DNA of 64,000 bases from assembly GCF_010747415.1 (NCBI RefSeq), contig NZ_JAAGNZ010000001.1, positions 3,720,001 to 3,784,000 of the forward strand, read 5' to 3'. Below, piece by piece: positions 50,487 through 59,701 of the stretch. How positions within the stretch are numbered: position 1 is the first letter of the stretch; each line of letters starts with the position of its first letter. A model generated the notes under the pieces. The model saw only the letters and a list, made by a program, of their open reading frames with translations. It was not told the origin of the DNA and made no database searches. The position numbers and the translations under genes were made by a program. Source of the stretch: Spirosoma agri. GTDB lineage: Bacteria > Bacteroidota > Bacteroidia > Cytophagales > Spirosomataceae.

Positions 50487-50809
50487 TCGTGTTGAGCAGA
50501 AATTCCTAGTCCTTCAAGCACTTTTTTTGTTTCTGACAGATCGCCGATCAATCGTCGTTCAGGCAGCGGAAACCGTTTGATCAGCAAGGGCAAGGCAATG
50601 ATTTGTTCGCGCTCGGCCAATCCTTTTTGCTGATAGACATCGATGATCTCCAGCGAATAGTTCCCCGGTATGTACTGCTCACAAATATGCTTGACATTCA
50701 TGATCGCCCGCGTTGAGTTTTGAGAGGCCCCCGTTACAAATAAATGCAGGACGTAGTGCTGGCCTTCGCCACCTGGATCAGCTTCTTCTGGTAGTGATGG
50801 CTCAGTCAT
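50483..50809 (-). CDS. kaiB: KaiB-family protein, second copy
   Basis: This 108-residue protein has the thioredoxin-like KaiB fold: YVLHLFVTGASQNSTRAIMNVKHICEQY, then YSLEIIDVYQQKGLAE and the conserved RLIGDLSETKKVLEGL near the end. Compared with its neighbour it has a longer acidic N-terminus and changed positions, such as ALPLLIKRF for the usual VPTLVKK. That suggests a different partner or function, as in KaiB paralogues. It starts one base after the first kaiB and overlaps the kinase. Confidence 0.93.
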   Translation of the reverse strand: MTEPSLPEEADPGGEGQHYVLHLFVTGASQNSTRAIMNVKHICEQYIPGNYSLEIIDVYQQKGLAEREQIIALPLLIKRFPLPERRLIGDLSETKKVLEGLGISAQHE

Positions 50810-50810
50810 T

Positions 50811-51104
50811 TCATTTACTTGCAGGACGAATATTCAGGCCAACGAGCACTTTTTCTTCATTCGATAAATCACCGATGATCTTACGGATGGGTTCAGGTAC
50901 TTTTTTTACCAGCGTCGGTACGGCCAGAATCTGGTCACCTTCGGCTAGTTGTGGCTTTATCAATAAATCGATTACTTCGATGACGTACTTACCCTTCAAA
51001 TGCTCCTCACAGTATTTTTTCAGGTTGGTGAGGGCTGTCTGGGATTTGGCTGTATTGCCTGCAATGTAGAGCCTCAACTCCCATATTTCTTCTTTTGTTT
51101 TCAT
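50811..51104 (-). CDS. kaiB: KaiB, first copy
   Basis: This 97-residue protein is close to cyanobacterial Kai[58 protein letters not shown] and [18 protein letters not shown]. KaiB switches fold and binds the phosphorylated KaiC ring in timing systems. It lies 19 bases after kaiC. Confidence 0.96.
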   Translation of the reverse strand: MKTKEEIWELRLYIAGNTAKSQTALTNLKKYCEEHLKGKYVIEVIDLLIKPQLAEGDQILAVPTLVKKVPEPIRKIIGDLSNEEKVLVGLNIRPASK

Positions 51105-51123
51105 TCACGTTTGGTTAGACTAC

Positions 51124-52827
51124 TCATTCAGGTTGCTCGTTATGCCGGCTACGGGTTATCTGCTCCCGATTTTTTGCCATAACATCTTTTCGCAGTTCGT
51201 CTTCGATATAGGTCTTGTTCAGTTCGTCCTGTATTGATTCAAATTCTTCTTTCAGACCCGCAATTTTTGACTCGAGCACCAATCGTTTTCGTTCAATTTC
51301 CCGGTCTTTCCGGCTAACGGCATTTTCCCGCAAAACAATACCGGTCTCTTCCTGGAGTTGCTGCGCTTCGCGCGCGGAACCCGTCAGCACGCCCTCCGGT
51401 CCTAAATACACGTCGACCAGTTTCAATCCTTTGTCCGTAATGACAAACTCCCGCACCTGATTGGAATGCTTCATACCGCGAGACTTCATCACATACATAC
51501 CCCGGTTTCGTTCGCCGTTATTTTCGATATCTCTCACCAGCAACCACGCGTCAACCAACGACGAAACGCCCTCGTCGGTCTGTTCATTCACGATATTGTT
51601 GAGCGAAAGCGCCGTGAACATAACCGTAATTTGCTCCGCCTGGAGGAAGTCAATGAGCCGGATCAGCATCGCTTTCACATCACTGACCGAACCGACCGTG
51701 ATCAGGTTCGTAATCGGGTCCAGAATAACGAGCGATGGCTTAAATTTCCTGATCTCGTTGTGAATCGTGACCAGATGCATTTCCAGGCCATTGAGCGTCG
51801 GTCTGGATGCTTGGAATTTCAGCAAGCCATCGTCCATGTGTTTCTTGAGATCGATGCCAATCGAAAGCATGTTGCGAACGATCTGATGCGACGACTCCTC
51901 GAACGCAAAAAAGATACACCGTTCCTTTCGCCGGCAGGCTTCATTGGCAAACGTAGCGGCAATACTTGTTTTACCGGTACCGGCAGTACCCGAAACCAGG
52001 ATACTGCTTCCCCGGAAAAAGCCCTTCCCTTCCAGCATCTTGTCCAGCGACGGAATACCCGACGAAATCCGTTCTGACGACACCGGATGATCCAGCGCCA
52101 GGGACGTAACCGGCAGCACCGAAAACCCACTTTCATTGATCAGGAAGGGATATTCGTTCGTACCATGTACGGAACCCCGATACTTGACAATGCGCAGGAG
52201 CCGGGTTGAAATCTGATTACTGATCCGATGATCGAGCAAGATAACGCAGTCCGACACGTACTCTTCCAGCCCGTGGCGTGTCAGGGTGCCGTCGCCCCGT
52301 TCTCCCGTAATGATAGTCGTCACCTTTTTAGCTTTGAGCCATTCAAAAAGGCGTCGCAGTTCGGCCCGCAGAATTCCCTGATTAGACAACCCGGAGAACA
52401 GGTTTTCAATGGTATCGAGCACTACCCGTTTGGCGCCGATGCTATCGATAGCGTAGCCCAACCGGATAAACAGGCCATCCAGATCATATTCGCCGGTCTC
52501 CTCGATTTCACTTCGCTCAATACGAACATGGTCCAACTTGATGAGCTTGTCACGCTGGAGTTTGTTCAGGTCGAACCCTAACGAGGCTACGTTCTGGGCC
52601 AGTTCATCCGCTTTTTCCTCGAAAGCCATGAAGACCCCCGGCTCATTGAAGTCCATTGCCCCGCGAACGATAAATTCGACGGAGAATAACGTTTTCCCAC
52701 TGCCAGCGCTACCACAGACGAGTGTTGGCCGACCTTCAGGAAGCCCTCCTCCTGTTATTTCATCCAGGCCCGCAATCCCGCTCAGCGATTTGGGCAACGG
52801 TTTCAATTTATCAGATTTATTAGTCAA
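51124..52827 (-). CDS. kaiC: KaiC, double-domain RecA-like ATPase/autokinase (TTG start)
   Basis: This 567-residue protein has both KaiC domains. CI: Walker A GSAGSGKT (39-46), catalytic EE (70-71), Walker B VVLD (135-138). CII: Walker A GTAGTGKT (280-287), EE (310-311), Walker B VILD (367-370). The phosphosite region reads GVSSLVDAW, so Ser422-Ser423 stand where cyanobacteria have Ser-Thr. The end (about 485-560) is a charged coiled coil instead of the short KaiA-binding tail, in line with no KaiA gene. No ATG is available before Walker A; TTG at 52827 is the likeliest start, with CTG and ATT codons as others. It leads the kaiC-kaiB-kaiB-kinase operon. Confidence 0.96.
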   Translation of the reverse strand: MTNKSDKLKPLPKSLSGIAGLDEITGGGLPEGRPTLVCGSAGSGKTLFSVEFIVRGAMDFNEPGVFMAFEEKADELAQNVASLGFDLNKLQRDKLIKLDHVRIERSEIEETGEYDLDGLFIRLGYAIDSIGAKRVVLDTIENLFSGLSNQGILRAELRRLFEWLKAKKVTTIITGERGDGTLTRHGLEEYVSDCVILLDHRISNQISTRLLRIVKYRGSVHGTNEYPFLINESGFSVLPVTSLALDHPVSSERISSGIPSLDKMLEGKGFFRGSSILVSGTAGTGKTSIAATFANEACRRKERCIFFAFEESSHQIVRNMLSIGIDLKKHMDDGLLKFQASRPTLNGLEMHLVTIHNEIRKFKPSLVILDPITNLITVGSVSDVKAMLIRLIDFLQAEQITVMFTALSLNNIVNEQTDEGVSSLVDAWLLVRDIENNGERNRGMYVMKSRGMKHSNQVREFVITDKGLKLVDVYLGPEGVLTGSAREAQQLQEETGIVLRENAVSRKDREIERKRLVLESKIAGLKEEFESIQDELNKTYIEDELRKDVMAKNREQITRSRHNEQPE

Positions 52828-53434
52828 CTCCAGGCTAATTTATGTACAGAAAACGTCTGACACTGAATACGAATCGTGTTGATGAACTGATTCTACTGAT
52901 TGCTTGCATTCATACCCACCGCTACGAACGAGCAGTAGCTGCCATACTACGGCTAAAGGTACGGAATAGTTGGAGTAACAAGGCATTCTGCCCTGTCAAT
53001 CTGCTTCCGTGCGACGAAGCCCATATGCACCGGAGATTAGCCATTTCTTGTCAAAGATCGCTTTCTTTATTATACATTATCGCCTTTTCACAAACTAAAA
53101 GTTATTATTTTTAATAAATACCGACTTGCACAAGTACATTTAAAAAAAGCCAATTACCTACATCAAATTACCTACGGTAGCGATCGCTCGCGTGATGCCA
53201 TGATTATTTACAACAGTCGATCACTGACCGACTTTGAGCCTACTCCCCGCGCTGAATCGTATCATCATTCCTACCTCATAACTGATCTGCCTGACCTGAG
53301 CCTGGTTCCTGTACGGCTGGTCACAACTGATCCACCCAATGCAAATGGGCCGGGGTCTAATCTTTCTGCTCGTTACCATAACTTTCAATCGCTACAGCCA
53401 GTTGATTACCACAGATTGGCCCGTTCGTAAACCT
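52828..53434. other. Intergenic region between kaiC and the EamA gene
   Basis: Two frames are open here on the plus strand (52842-53114 and 53200-53430), but they have unlikely composition and no context, so I do not call them. The region is AT-rich around 53060-53180 and should hold the kaiC promoter; I cannot pick one with confidence. Confidence 0.5.
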
Positions 53435-53857
53435 ATGTGGATACTCTTCTCATTATTAGCCGCTGTTGCATCGGCCATTGTCGTCACGCTGTCAAAGGCG
53501 GGTATCAAGAACGTTGATTCGAGTCTGGCGTTTGCCATTCAGTCCGTATTGATTTTTCTAGTCTCCTGGGGATTCGTCATTGGTCAGGGAAACTTCTCCG
53601 ATGTCGCCCGCATCGAGCGCCGGGTCTGGATTTATCTCCTAATTGCGGGGGTCGTCACGTGCGTTTCGTCACTGCTGTCATTCCGGGCGCTGAAACTGGG
53701 TGATGCCGCCCGCGTTTCATCGCTGGACAAGGTGTCACTGGTATTTTCCATCCTGCTGGCCGTCGTTTTTCTGAAAGAGAAGATAAACTGGCAGGTTATT
53801 GCCGGAGCGACTCTTATGGCTATTGGCGCAGTCGTCATTGCCCTGGCCCGCAAGTAG
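53435..53857 (+). CDS. EamA/DMT-family small membrane transporter
   Basis: I chose the ATG at 53435 (MWILFSLLAAVASAIV). The 140-residue product has four to five membrane helices and is one EamA repeat: AIVVTLSKAGIKNVDSSLAF near the start, FRALKLGDAARVSSLDKVS in the middle, VVFLKEKINWQVIAGATLMAIGAVVIAL at the end. Half-size EamA proteins work as dimers and export small metabolites. The substrate is unknown. Confidence 0.88.
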   Translation: MWILFSLLAAVASAIVVTLSKAGIKNVDSSLAFAIQSVLIFLVSWGFVIGQGNFSDVARIERRVWIYLLIAGVVTCVSSLLSFRALKLGDAARVSSLDKVSLVFSILLAVVFLKEKINWQVIAGATLMAIGAVVIALARK

Positions 53858-53974
53858 TAATTCCCCCGAGTATAGTACTGGTTATCAATTTATTCCGATA
53901 CGATCTCAACGAAAACCGACAGTCAACTCGGGCCATCGTGTCGATCTTTGTGGGCAAACTAAACCTCCCTGCCC

Positions 53975-54331
53975 ATGCCTCACCCCGACCATCGACTCTT
54001 ATTGATTACGGCTTATGCAGCCTTTAACGCCCGCGCGATTGATGAAACCCTGGCGACAATGCACCCGGAAGTAGACTGGCCTGCCAGCTGGGAAGGCGGC
54101 CGGGTGACCGGTCACGAAGCGATACGAACCTATTGGCTACGGCAGTGGGAGCAGCTGAACCCGCGGGTAGAGCCCCTCCACATTGTGGTCGATCAGGAAG
54201 GACAAGTGATTGTCGATATCCATCAGGTCGTCCACGATAAAACGGGCGTTTTACTGGTGGATGAGCAGATTCAGCATGTCTATCAGCTAGACGATGGGTT
54301 GATCAGGCGAATGGACATCCGTCGTCAGTAG
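53975..54331 (+). CDS. SnoaL-like (NTF2 fold) protein
   Basis: This 118-residue protein has the NTF2-like pattern: AAFNARAIDETLATMHPEVDWPASWEGG, the GHEAIRTYWLRQWEQLNP helix, and a C-terminal beta strand series (VIVDIHQVVHDK, VYQLDDGLIRRMDI). Such domains bind small hydrophobic molecules and may be enzymes or sensors. Function unknown. Confidence 0.88.
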   Translation: MPHPDHRLLLITAYAAFNARAIDETLATMHPEVDWPASWEGGRVTGHEAIRTYWLRQWEQLNPRVEPLHIVVDQEGQVIVDIHQVVHDKTGVLLVDEQIQHVYQLDDGLIRRMDIRRQ

Positions 54332-54601
54332 TGACAGCGACGCATCACAGACTGAAGCAATCCCGTTCATACCGGATTGTCGGCAACCTGTTTCCAATTC
54401 CCGATACGTTTTCCGGCACCCAGATGTGTCCGCTACGTTGTCCGCAAGTGAACAGCGATTGTCCAGATGCGGACAGTATTGATGGTTGGCACGATAAACA
54501 ACTAACTGACAATCAGCGAAACTAGTTATTGGCACACACTTTGGATAGTAGTGATCAACGGTAAATAACCATACACAAAATCACTAAACGCAACGACTAC
54601 C

Positions 54602-54979
54602 ATGTTACTACCCCTAATGAGCAAACTGGCTGTTTCGATCCTGATGAGCGCTGTCACCCTGACCAATCCAACCACGCCAAAATCATTGTCATTCGACGCG
54701 AGCGCCTATATCACAAATACCAATCAAATCCGGATAGCCGTCAGCAAAACAACCGGCGTACCCGTTGTCGTACTGCTGCGTGACGCCCAGCATCTTGTCG
54801 TTTTTCAACAGAACATCAGTAAAAAAGACGTTACGTATGCTGCCAAGTTAAATGTCGATGCACTGGCTGACGGGCAGTATGAACTGGAAGTTAAATCGGA
54901 CGAAGGTAGCATCAAGAAGCAATTGAACCTGTCTACGCAGCCTGTCCAGCAAACAAGCCGTGTCGTGGCCATGAATTGA
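54602..54979 (+). CDS. Small secreted protein
   Basis: The 125-residue protein has a likely signal peptide (residues 1-22, ending after VTLTN or slightly later) and a beta-sandwich-like mature part (FDASAYITNTNQIRIAVSKTTGVPVVVLLRD, YELEVKSDEGSIKKQLNL). This resembles small DUF3244-type periplasmic proteins of Bacteroidota. Function unknown. A hairpin terminator follows at 55010-55033. Confidence 0.75.
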   Translation: MLLPLMSKLAVSILMSAVTLTNPTTPKSLSFDASAYITNTNQIRIAVSKTTGVPVVVLLRDAQHLVVFQQNISKKDVTYAAKLNVDALADGQYELEVKSDEGSIKKQLNLSTQPVQQTSRVVAMN

Positions 54980-55009
54980 TACGCACTCACCGACACCTGC
55001 ACTACCCGA

Positions 55010-55033
55010 GAAGCCCGACACCCGTTGGGCTTC
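55010..55033 (+). terminator. Intrinsic terminator after the small secreted protein
   Basis: GAAGCCC (55010-55016) and GGGCTTC (55027-55033) form a 7-bp stem followed by TTCGGTTT. Confidence 0.6.
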
Positions 55034-55095
55034 TTCGGTTTATGGCGATCATGTTGCGTGTAAAATAAGCCCTGAGGTCAAGGCAAGGATAGACA

Positions 55096-57888
55096 CTAAT
55101 CGGTAGGTGGCTGGCTCATCATCGTATCCGCTACCGATTGAATGGCGGGCAGCTCGGCTTCGACCGTGTACAGGTACTGGTGAACAACAGCTGCCACTTC
55201 GCTCACAGGCACTTTAGCCGGTAGTAGGCTTTCTAGGGCCTTGATCTGTAGAACCGCTTCGTCGAGCCCAAACATTTTAATGGCTACTTTCTGCGCGTGA
55301 ATGATCCGGCCTATTGTCGGCAAATCAGTACTGGCCAGCGCCTGCCGAATCTGTGCCAGCTGGAGTGGGGTCTGCTCCAAAAACACCTCCAGCAGTTCCA
55401 GCGCGAACGATACATCACCATCCACCGCCTTCATCAGCGGTTCCATCGAAAAGGCACTCGACGGGGCTGAACACGCAGGAGCGGGTTCGGGCTGCTCATC
55501 CGGCAATGGCGCGCTTGCTATGTATTTGCGCAGCAGTTGTTGTAATTCGCTGGGCTGAAAGGGTTTGGACAGGAAGTCATTCATACCAGCCTGTAGGCAC
55601 TGCTCCCGTTCGCTGGCCAACGCATGGGCCGTCATGGCAATGATCGGAACCTGACTATGGAGAACCGTTCGGATGTGTCGGGTAGCCGCGTACCCGTCCA
55701 TGATGGGCATCTGAATGTCCATCAGTACCAGATCATACGTATTCGTTTCCAGGTATTCGATCGCCTGCTGCCCGTTTTCGGCAATGTGGGCCGTATGTCC
55801 CAATCGATTCAGTACCCCAAGCGCCAGCTTCTGGTTCATCAGGTTATCTTCGGCCACCAAAACACGCAGCGCCCGCCCCTCGGCTCCCCAGGTCATTACT
55901 CTGGTGACAAGCGATTGATCCGCCGTGTTTTTGGCAATTCGATAGGGAATCTCGACGGTGAAGCAGGAACCTTCGCCGGGAACACTCGTCACGTTGGCCG
56001 ACCCGCCCTGTAGCTGGGCTAGTGATTTGACAATACTCAAGCCTAATCCGGTGCCGCCATACTGTCGGGTGGTGGAATCGTTGGCCTGCCGGAAGCGTTC
56101 AAAAATATGCGGTAATACATCCGCAGCCATACCAATGCCCGTATCCTGCACGATAAACCGAACCCGTACCGAATCAGCGGTTTCCTTACTTTTTTCAACC
56201 CGTACTTGCACGCTGCCCTGCTTGGTAAACTTGATCGCGTTGCTCATCAGGTTCAATAAAATCTGCGTCAGTCGAGTCGGATCGCCCAGCAGTACAGGCG
56301 GTATCGTGGGATCTACCTCGGCCGTCAGCGCAATTTTTTTGTCGCTGGCGGCTGCATGGAGCATCGTTCGTATGGAATCGACCAGCGACGGAATGCTGAA
56401 GGGAATCGTTTCCAGCGGCATCATCCCCGACTCAATTTTAGCGATGTCAAGAATGTCGTTCACGATTGTCAGCAGGTTTTTGCCTGCCGTTCCAATATAC
56501 CCGTTGAATTCTTTCTGTTCCGGCGTTAAGGCCGTTGTTTCGAGCAGGTTGGAAAAGCCCAGAACGGCATTTAGCGGTGTCCGTATTTCGTGGCTCATAT
56601 TTGCCAGGAACTGTTTTTCGGTCAGCCGGGCTTCATTGAGTGCGAAATCGAAGCGAAACAGCAAAACCAGCGACTGCAAAAAGAAGAAACCGATATACCC
56701 GAAAAATAAAGCGGTCTTGACGGGGGTAGCCAGGCCGAAATACTGACCCAGAATCAGACTGAAAACAACCAGCAGCAAGCCGGTACTCATCAGCGTATAC
56801 CGGGCACCGGGTCGTTTGCGACGCACGGCTATCCAGTACACGTATAGAGCATAGCCGATATACGTGACCATCAATACCAGAAAAGGGTCCATCAGCCGGG
56901 TAAACCACACCGTTGGCAACACCACAACCGTTGCCGCGAACGCCAGACATACCCAAACCATAGCGGTGGTCACGCGTTTGTCGGTGTCTTTGGGATATAG
57001 ATACTGGGTGTAAATGACAAAGACTGCAATGGCCAGATACAACGAGCTATATTCGAGCCGGATGGTCAGTACCCAGGGAAGGCTGGGCATCAACGAGTGC
57101 AGTACATACTGGTCCGTACCAATGATCCGGTAACTATAAAGCAGACAAAACAAGCCAAAATAGAGCATGGGCCGATCGGTTCGGCTAAACCCAAATAAAC
57201 CCAGAAAGAACATTCCGGTCATGAATATACAGCCGGTCAGCAGCAGATCCAGCGCCCAGTCCGTGGCCAGATCAACTTCCATTCGTTTGACCTCCCCAAT
57301 GCGTATGGCTTTTGCCGAACCTCCTTTGGCATGCTGGAAATTAGCAATCTGTAACAAGAGTTGAAGGGTGTCGCCCGAGGTCGGCAAACGAATCAATTGA
57401 GTTGACCAGTAAGGGATTGTGGCCGCTGGCGTAGCTGCGGGATTCCCATCATGCGCCAGTTCCTCGCCATTGACGAACAGTCGGTAGGCGGTATACTGAT
57501 CGGGTATTTCCAGCATGAGCGGAGCCGACCGGGGTGGCAGTAGAATCGTGAGCGCGTACGTGGCAAAACCCTGACTGGAAAGACCTGATTTTTGCCCAGT
57601 AACGGACGACCAAAGGTGCGGAAATGTCGTGTAATCTACCGGCAACGCTGGCTCACCGGGCGTTCGTAACTGCTTCCAATATACGTTCCATTCGCCGGTC
57701 AGGTCCACCTCCTGTTGTGCAAAATTTACGTGTCGAAGGTCAAGGACGCCCTTTTTTGCAACAGGTGGTAGCTGTCCCCCAGCTTGCGCCGGTAAAAGGT
57801 TTACCAGAAACAGCGTTAACGCAAGTGATACCAGTATAATCGCCTGTACAGACAGCAAGGGCTTCGATTTGTTCGTAGCATACGGCAT
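55096..57888 (-). CDS. Hybrid 7TMR-DISM histidine kinase with receiver and Hpt domains
   Basis: I chose the ATG at 57886-57888 (MPYATNKSKPLL), which is followed by a signal-anchor segment (VQAIILVSLALTLFLVNLL); the frame is open 48 codons further. The 930-residue product has a periplasmic 7TMR-DISMED2-like beta domain (about 45-190), seven membrane helices (about 200-415), HisKA with NMSHEIRTPLNAVLGF, HATPase, a receiver domain with LVLMDIQMP and an Hpt-like end in which the His lies in IIHAQKVAIK rather than the usual HTLKG. A four-step phosphorelay within one protein is expected. The ligand is probably a small carbohydrate or similar compound. Confidence 0.9.
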   Translation of the reverse strand: MPYATNKSKPLLSVQAIILVSLALTLFLVNLLPAQAGGQLPPVAKKGVLDLRHVNFAQQEVDLTGEWNVYWKQLRTPGEPALPVDYTTFPHLWSSVTGQKSGLSSQGFATYALTILLPPRSAPLMLEIPDQYTAYRLFVNGEELAHDGNPAATPAATIPYWSTQLIRLPTSGDTLQLLLQIANFQHAKGGSAKAIRIGEVKRMEVDLATDWALDLLLTGCIFMTGMFFLGLFGFSRTDRPMLYFGLFCLLYSYRIIGTDQYVLHSLMPSLPWVLTIRLEYSSLYLAIAVFVIYTQYLYPKDTDKRVTTAMVWVCLAFAATVVVLPTVWFTRLMDPFLVLMVTYIGYALYVYWIAVRRKRPGARYTLMSTGLLLVVFSLILGQYFGLATPVKTALFFGYIGFFFLQSLVLLFRFDFALNEARLTEKQFLANMSHEIRTPLNAVLGFSNLLETTALTPEQKEFNGYIGTAGKNLLTIVNDILDIAKIESGMMPLETIPFSIPSLVDSIRTMLHAAASDKKIALTAEVDPTIPPVLLGDPTRLTQILLNLMSNAIKFTKQGSVQVRVEKSKETADSVRVRFIVQDTGIGMAADVLPHIFERFRQANDSTTRQYGGTGLGLSIVKSLAQLQGGSANVTSVPGEGSCFTVEIPYRIAKNTADQSLVTRVMTWGAEGRALRVLVAEDNLMNQKLALGVLNRLGHTAHIAENGQQAIEYLETNTYDLVLMDIQMPIMDGYAATRHIRTVLHSQVPIIAMTAHALASEREQCLQAGMNDFLSKPFQPSELQQLLRKYIASAPLPDEQPEPAPACSAPSSAFSMEPLMKAVDGDVSFALELLEVFLEQTPLQLAQIRQALASTDLPTIGRIIHAQKVAIKMFGLDEAVLQIKALESLLPAKVPVSEVAAVVHQYLYTVEAELPAIQSVADTMMSQPPTD

Positions 57889-58237
57889 CGTCGCTACGAC
57901 TTGTTCTCTCTGGTCGTAGTCGCTCTGCTTACTAAGTAGACAATAACATCGATTAAATAAGCTGTCCTGCATTTGTAATTTTTCCACGATTACATAAACA
58001 AATCGTATATTTCTCAGGCATTTGAATGCCATGGCTACTTTGTCATAAAACTAGACATTTGTTTTTACAATTATAGTTACCGTTAAGTTAATTATATAAA
58101 TTTATCAACAGAAACAGTACTTTTCTATCCAACTTGTACACACCATCCAACAACAAAAATACTCAGATAGTTTTCTGAGTATTTTTACTTATTTAGAAAA
58201 AGATGACCAGGCTCGTCACTGCGGGCGCAGTATCAGG
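57889..58237. other. Intergenic region with a bidirectional terminator
   Basis: Contains the promoter area of the hybrid kinase (not resolvable by eye) and a strong terminator at 58155-58186. No gene is supported. Confidence 0.5.
58155..58186. terminator. Bidirectional intrinsic terminator
   Basis: AAAAATACTCAG (58155-58166) pairs perfectly with CTGAGTATTTTT (58175-58186). It follows the stop of the leftward gene at 58238 by about 50 bases. Confidence 0.85.
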
Positions 58238-58567
58238 TTAAGCGGCCTCCTGATTTTCACTCCCGATTGGCTCGAAAACCATTTTAGGAAAGATAAACTG
58301 GGGCCATTCTTCATAACGAGCCAGAAATAGCTCAACTAGCAGCGCATTCTTTCCACTGTCGGCGGGGTCCGTTATTTGCTGCATGTGAGGAATATGGGCC
58401 ACATTGTATTTGGGCCAGGTCGCTGGATCGTCGTCCGTATTACCTATACGAACCGATTGACCATAACTGCATTTGGGTGGCTCGTCAATCGGAATATCAG
58501 GGTGAATTTGTTTGGTTGTGTGTCGGTCAGGGCCGTCATAACACAGGAAGCGAAGGTAGTATTGCAT
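58238..58567 (-). CDS. Hypothetical protein
   Basis: I chose the ATG at 58565-58567 (MQYYLRFLCYDGPDRH); an ATG three codons earlier is possible. The 109-residue product contains many Pro, Asp and His residues (IHPDIPIDEPPKC, PHMQQITDPADSG) and a helix LLVELFLARYEEW near the end. No family is recognised. Confidence 0.6.
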   Translation of the reverse strand: MQYYLRFLCYDGPDRHTTKQIHPDIPIDEPPKCSYGQSVRIGNTDDDPATWPKYNVAHIPHMQQITDPADSGKNALLVELFLARYEEWPQFIFPKMVFEPIGSENQEAA

Positions 58568-58799
58568 AACAGTCAATTTGTTGTTTACTGCCTACAAAAA
58601 TAAGAATTTACTGTATTTTACTTGTACGATATAACAAATAAATAGCATAAAGTTTCAGCGGGTAGGCAGTCGTCGAGCGAACGATGATGAGATGAATCGA
58701 GACAGGTTACGTAACTTTGTCTGCACCACTCTTATCGATCAATCGTTGAGCCCGGTGCACACCCGTTTCCAATAACCAGACTAGCTATAAACCACGGTA

Positions 58800-59057
58800 A
58801 TGATAAAGATTTCTATGACGCTGATGCCCAGCGATAAGCCCTATGATGTGATAGCTGACTACGCCAGACAGGCTATTATAGACGGGTTCCGGGAAAACCT
58901 GACGGCTGACCTTGCCCCATTTAAAGAAGAGATCGAATCGTACGGCGGGGAAGTTGAACTCATCCTACAGGAGGATTTGAAAGACGCGACCATTACCTAC
59001 CACAACCTTCCCGATGAGCTGATCAGCAGGATCAACACATCCCTTGAGCAAGAATAG
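58800..59057 (+). CDS. Small hypothetical protein
   Basis: The 85-residue product starts MIKISMTLMPSDKPYDVIADYARQAI and is acidic and alpha/beta. No family is recognised. GGTA directly before the ATG is the only possible ribosome-binding element. Confidence 0.55.
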   Translation: MIKISMTLMPSDKPYDVIADYARQAIIDGFRENLTADLAPFKEEIESYGGEVELILQEDLKDATITYHNLPDELISRINTSLEQE

Positions 59058-59263
59058 CCTGCTCTACAGGTATGTGTTTACGCGGGATGGTGTTCAATAC
59101 GCCGTGTCGGAGAGATCGATCATATTGGCCATCATTCTGCGAGAACATTCTTACAATCAGCCTAATCCAGTAAAGTAAATTTTACAGTTCAGTGTTATCG
59201 TAATAAAAATCGTAACCTAATTTGTCATTTCCTGTTAATAGAGGAAACCCATTGTTTTCTCCG

Positions 59264-59521
59264 ATGGCCAAACATACGAAAACGGTCCTTCCAGCAAGCG
59301 ACGAACACGACACACAGCCCACTCACGCCCAGGAGGTATTTGCTCTTGAGAACGTGACACAACTACGGGAAGCCGTTGAACAGGCGGTTTACGGAACCGT
59401 TGACGAAACGAAACACAATGATCCTGAGCGGGTTCATACCGTTGAGGGATTAACAACGCTGGGTCAGATGGGACTTTTGACAGAGACCGATCTCGACGAA
59501 GCGAAGAAAGGTTATTTATAA
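59264..59521 (+). CDS. Small acidic hypothetical protein
   Basis: I chose the ATG at 59264 (MAKHTKTVLPASDEHD); the frame is open 14 codons earlier. The 85-residue product is acidic, probably partly disordered at the N-terminus, with a helical second half (VTQLREAVEQAVYG, LTETDLDEAKKGY). Function unknown. A strong terminator follows. Confidence 0.55.
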   Translation: MAKHTKTVLPASDEHDTQPTHAQEVFALENVTQLREAVEQAVYGTVDETKHNDPERVHTVEGLTTLGQMGLLTETDLDEAKKGYL

Positions 59522-59576
59522 TATGTACGTTGTGAACACGCTGGCCAGTGCGTCAGTGAGTTCCGTAGTTCACGCT

Positions 59577-59616
59577 GCAAATGCCCACAGTCTCAGTCAG
59601 AGCTGTGGGCATTTGC
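59577..59616 (+). terminator. Intrinsic terminator
   Basis: GCAAATGCCCACAG (59577-59590) pairs perfectly with CTGTGGGCATTTGC (59603-59616), 14 bp, followed by TTTC. It ends the small acidic protein gene. Confidence 0.75.
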
Positions 59617-59643
59617 TTTCACGTTCATCGTAGGCAAATCATG

Positions 59644-59701
59644 CTCCTGAGTCAGTAACGTGGTGATTTAGCGCTAAATCACCACGTTACTGACTCAGGA
59701 G
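59644..59701. repeat. Perfect 58-bp palindrome without loop
   Basis: All 29 base pairs around the centre at 59672/59673 (AGCGCT) are complementary, without spacer. The right arm covers the last four codons and the stop of the protease gene (stop at 59687-59689). Confidence 0.9.

Noticed and set aside
51466..52077. 203-codon plus-strand frame opposite kaiC
   Set aside because: Antisense of kaiC CII domain; no independent support.
52842..53430. Two plus-strand frames between kaiC and the EamA gene
   Set aside because: No family, poor composition, no promoter or ribosome-binding element; one reads into an AT-rich intergenic tract.
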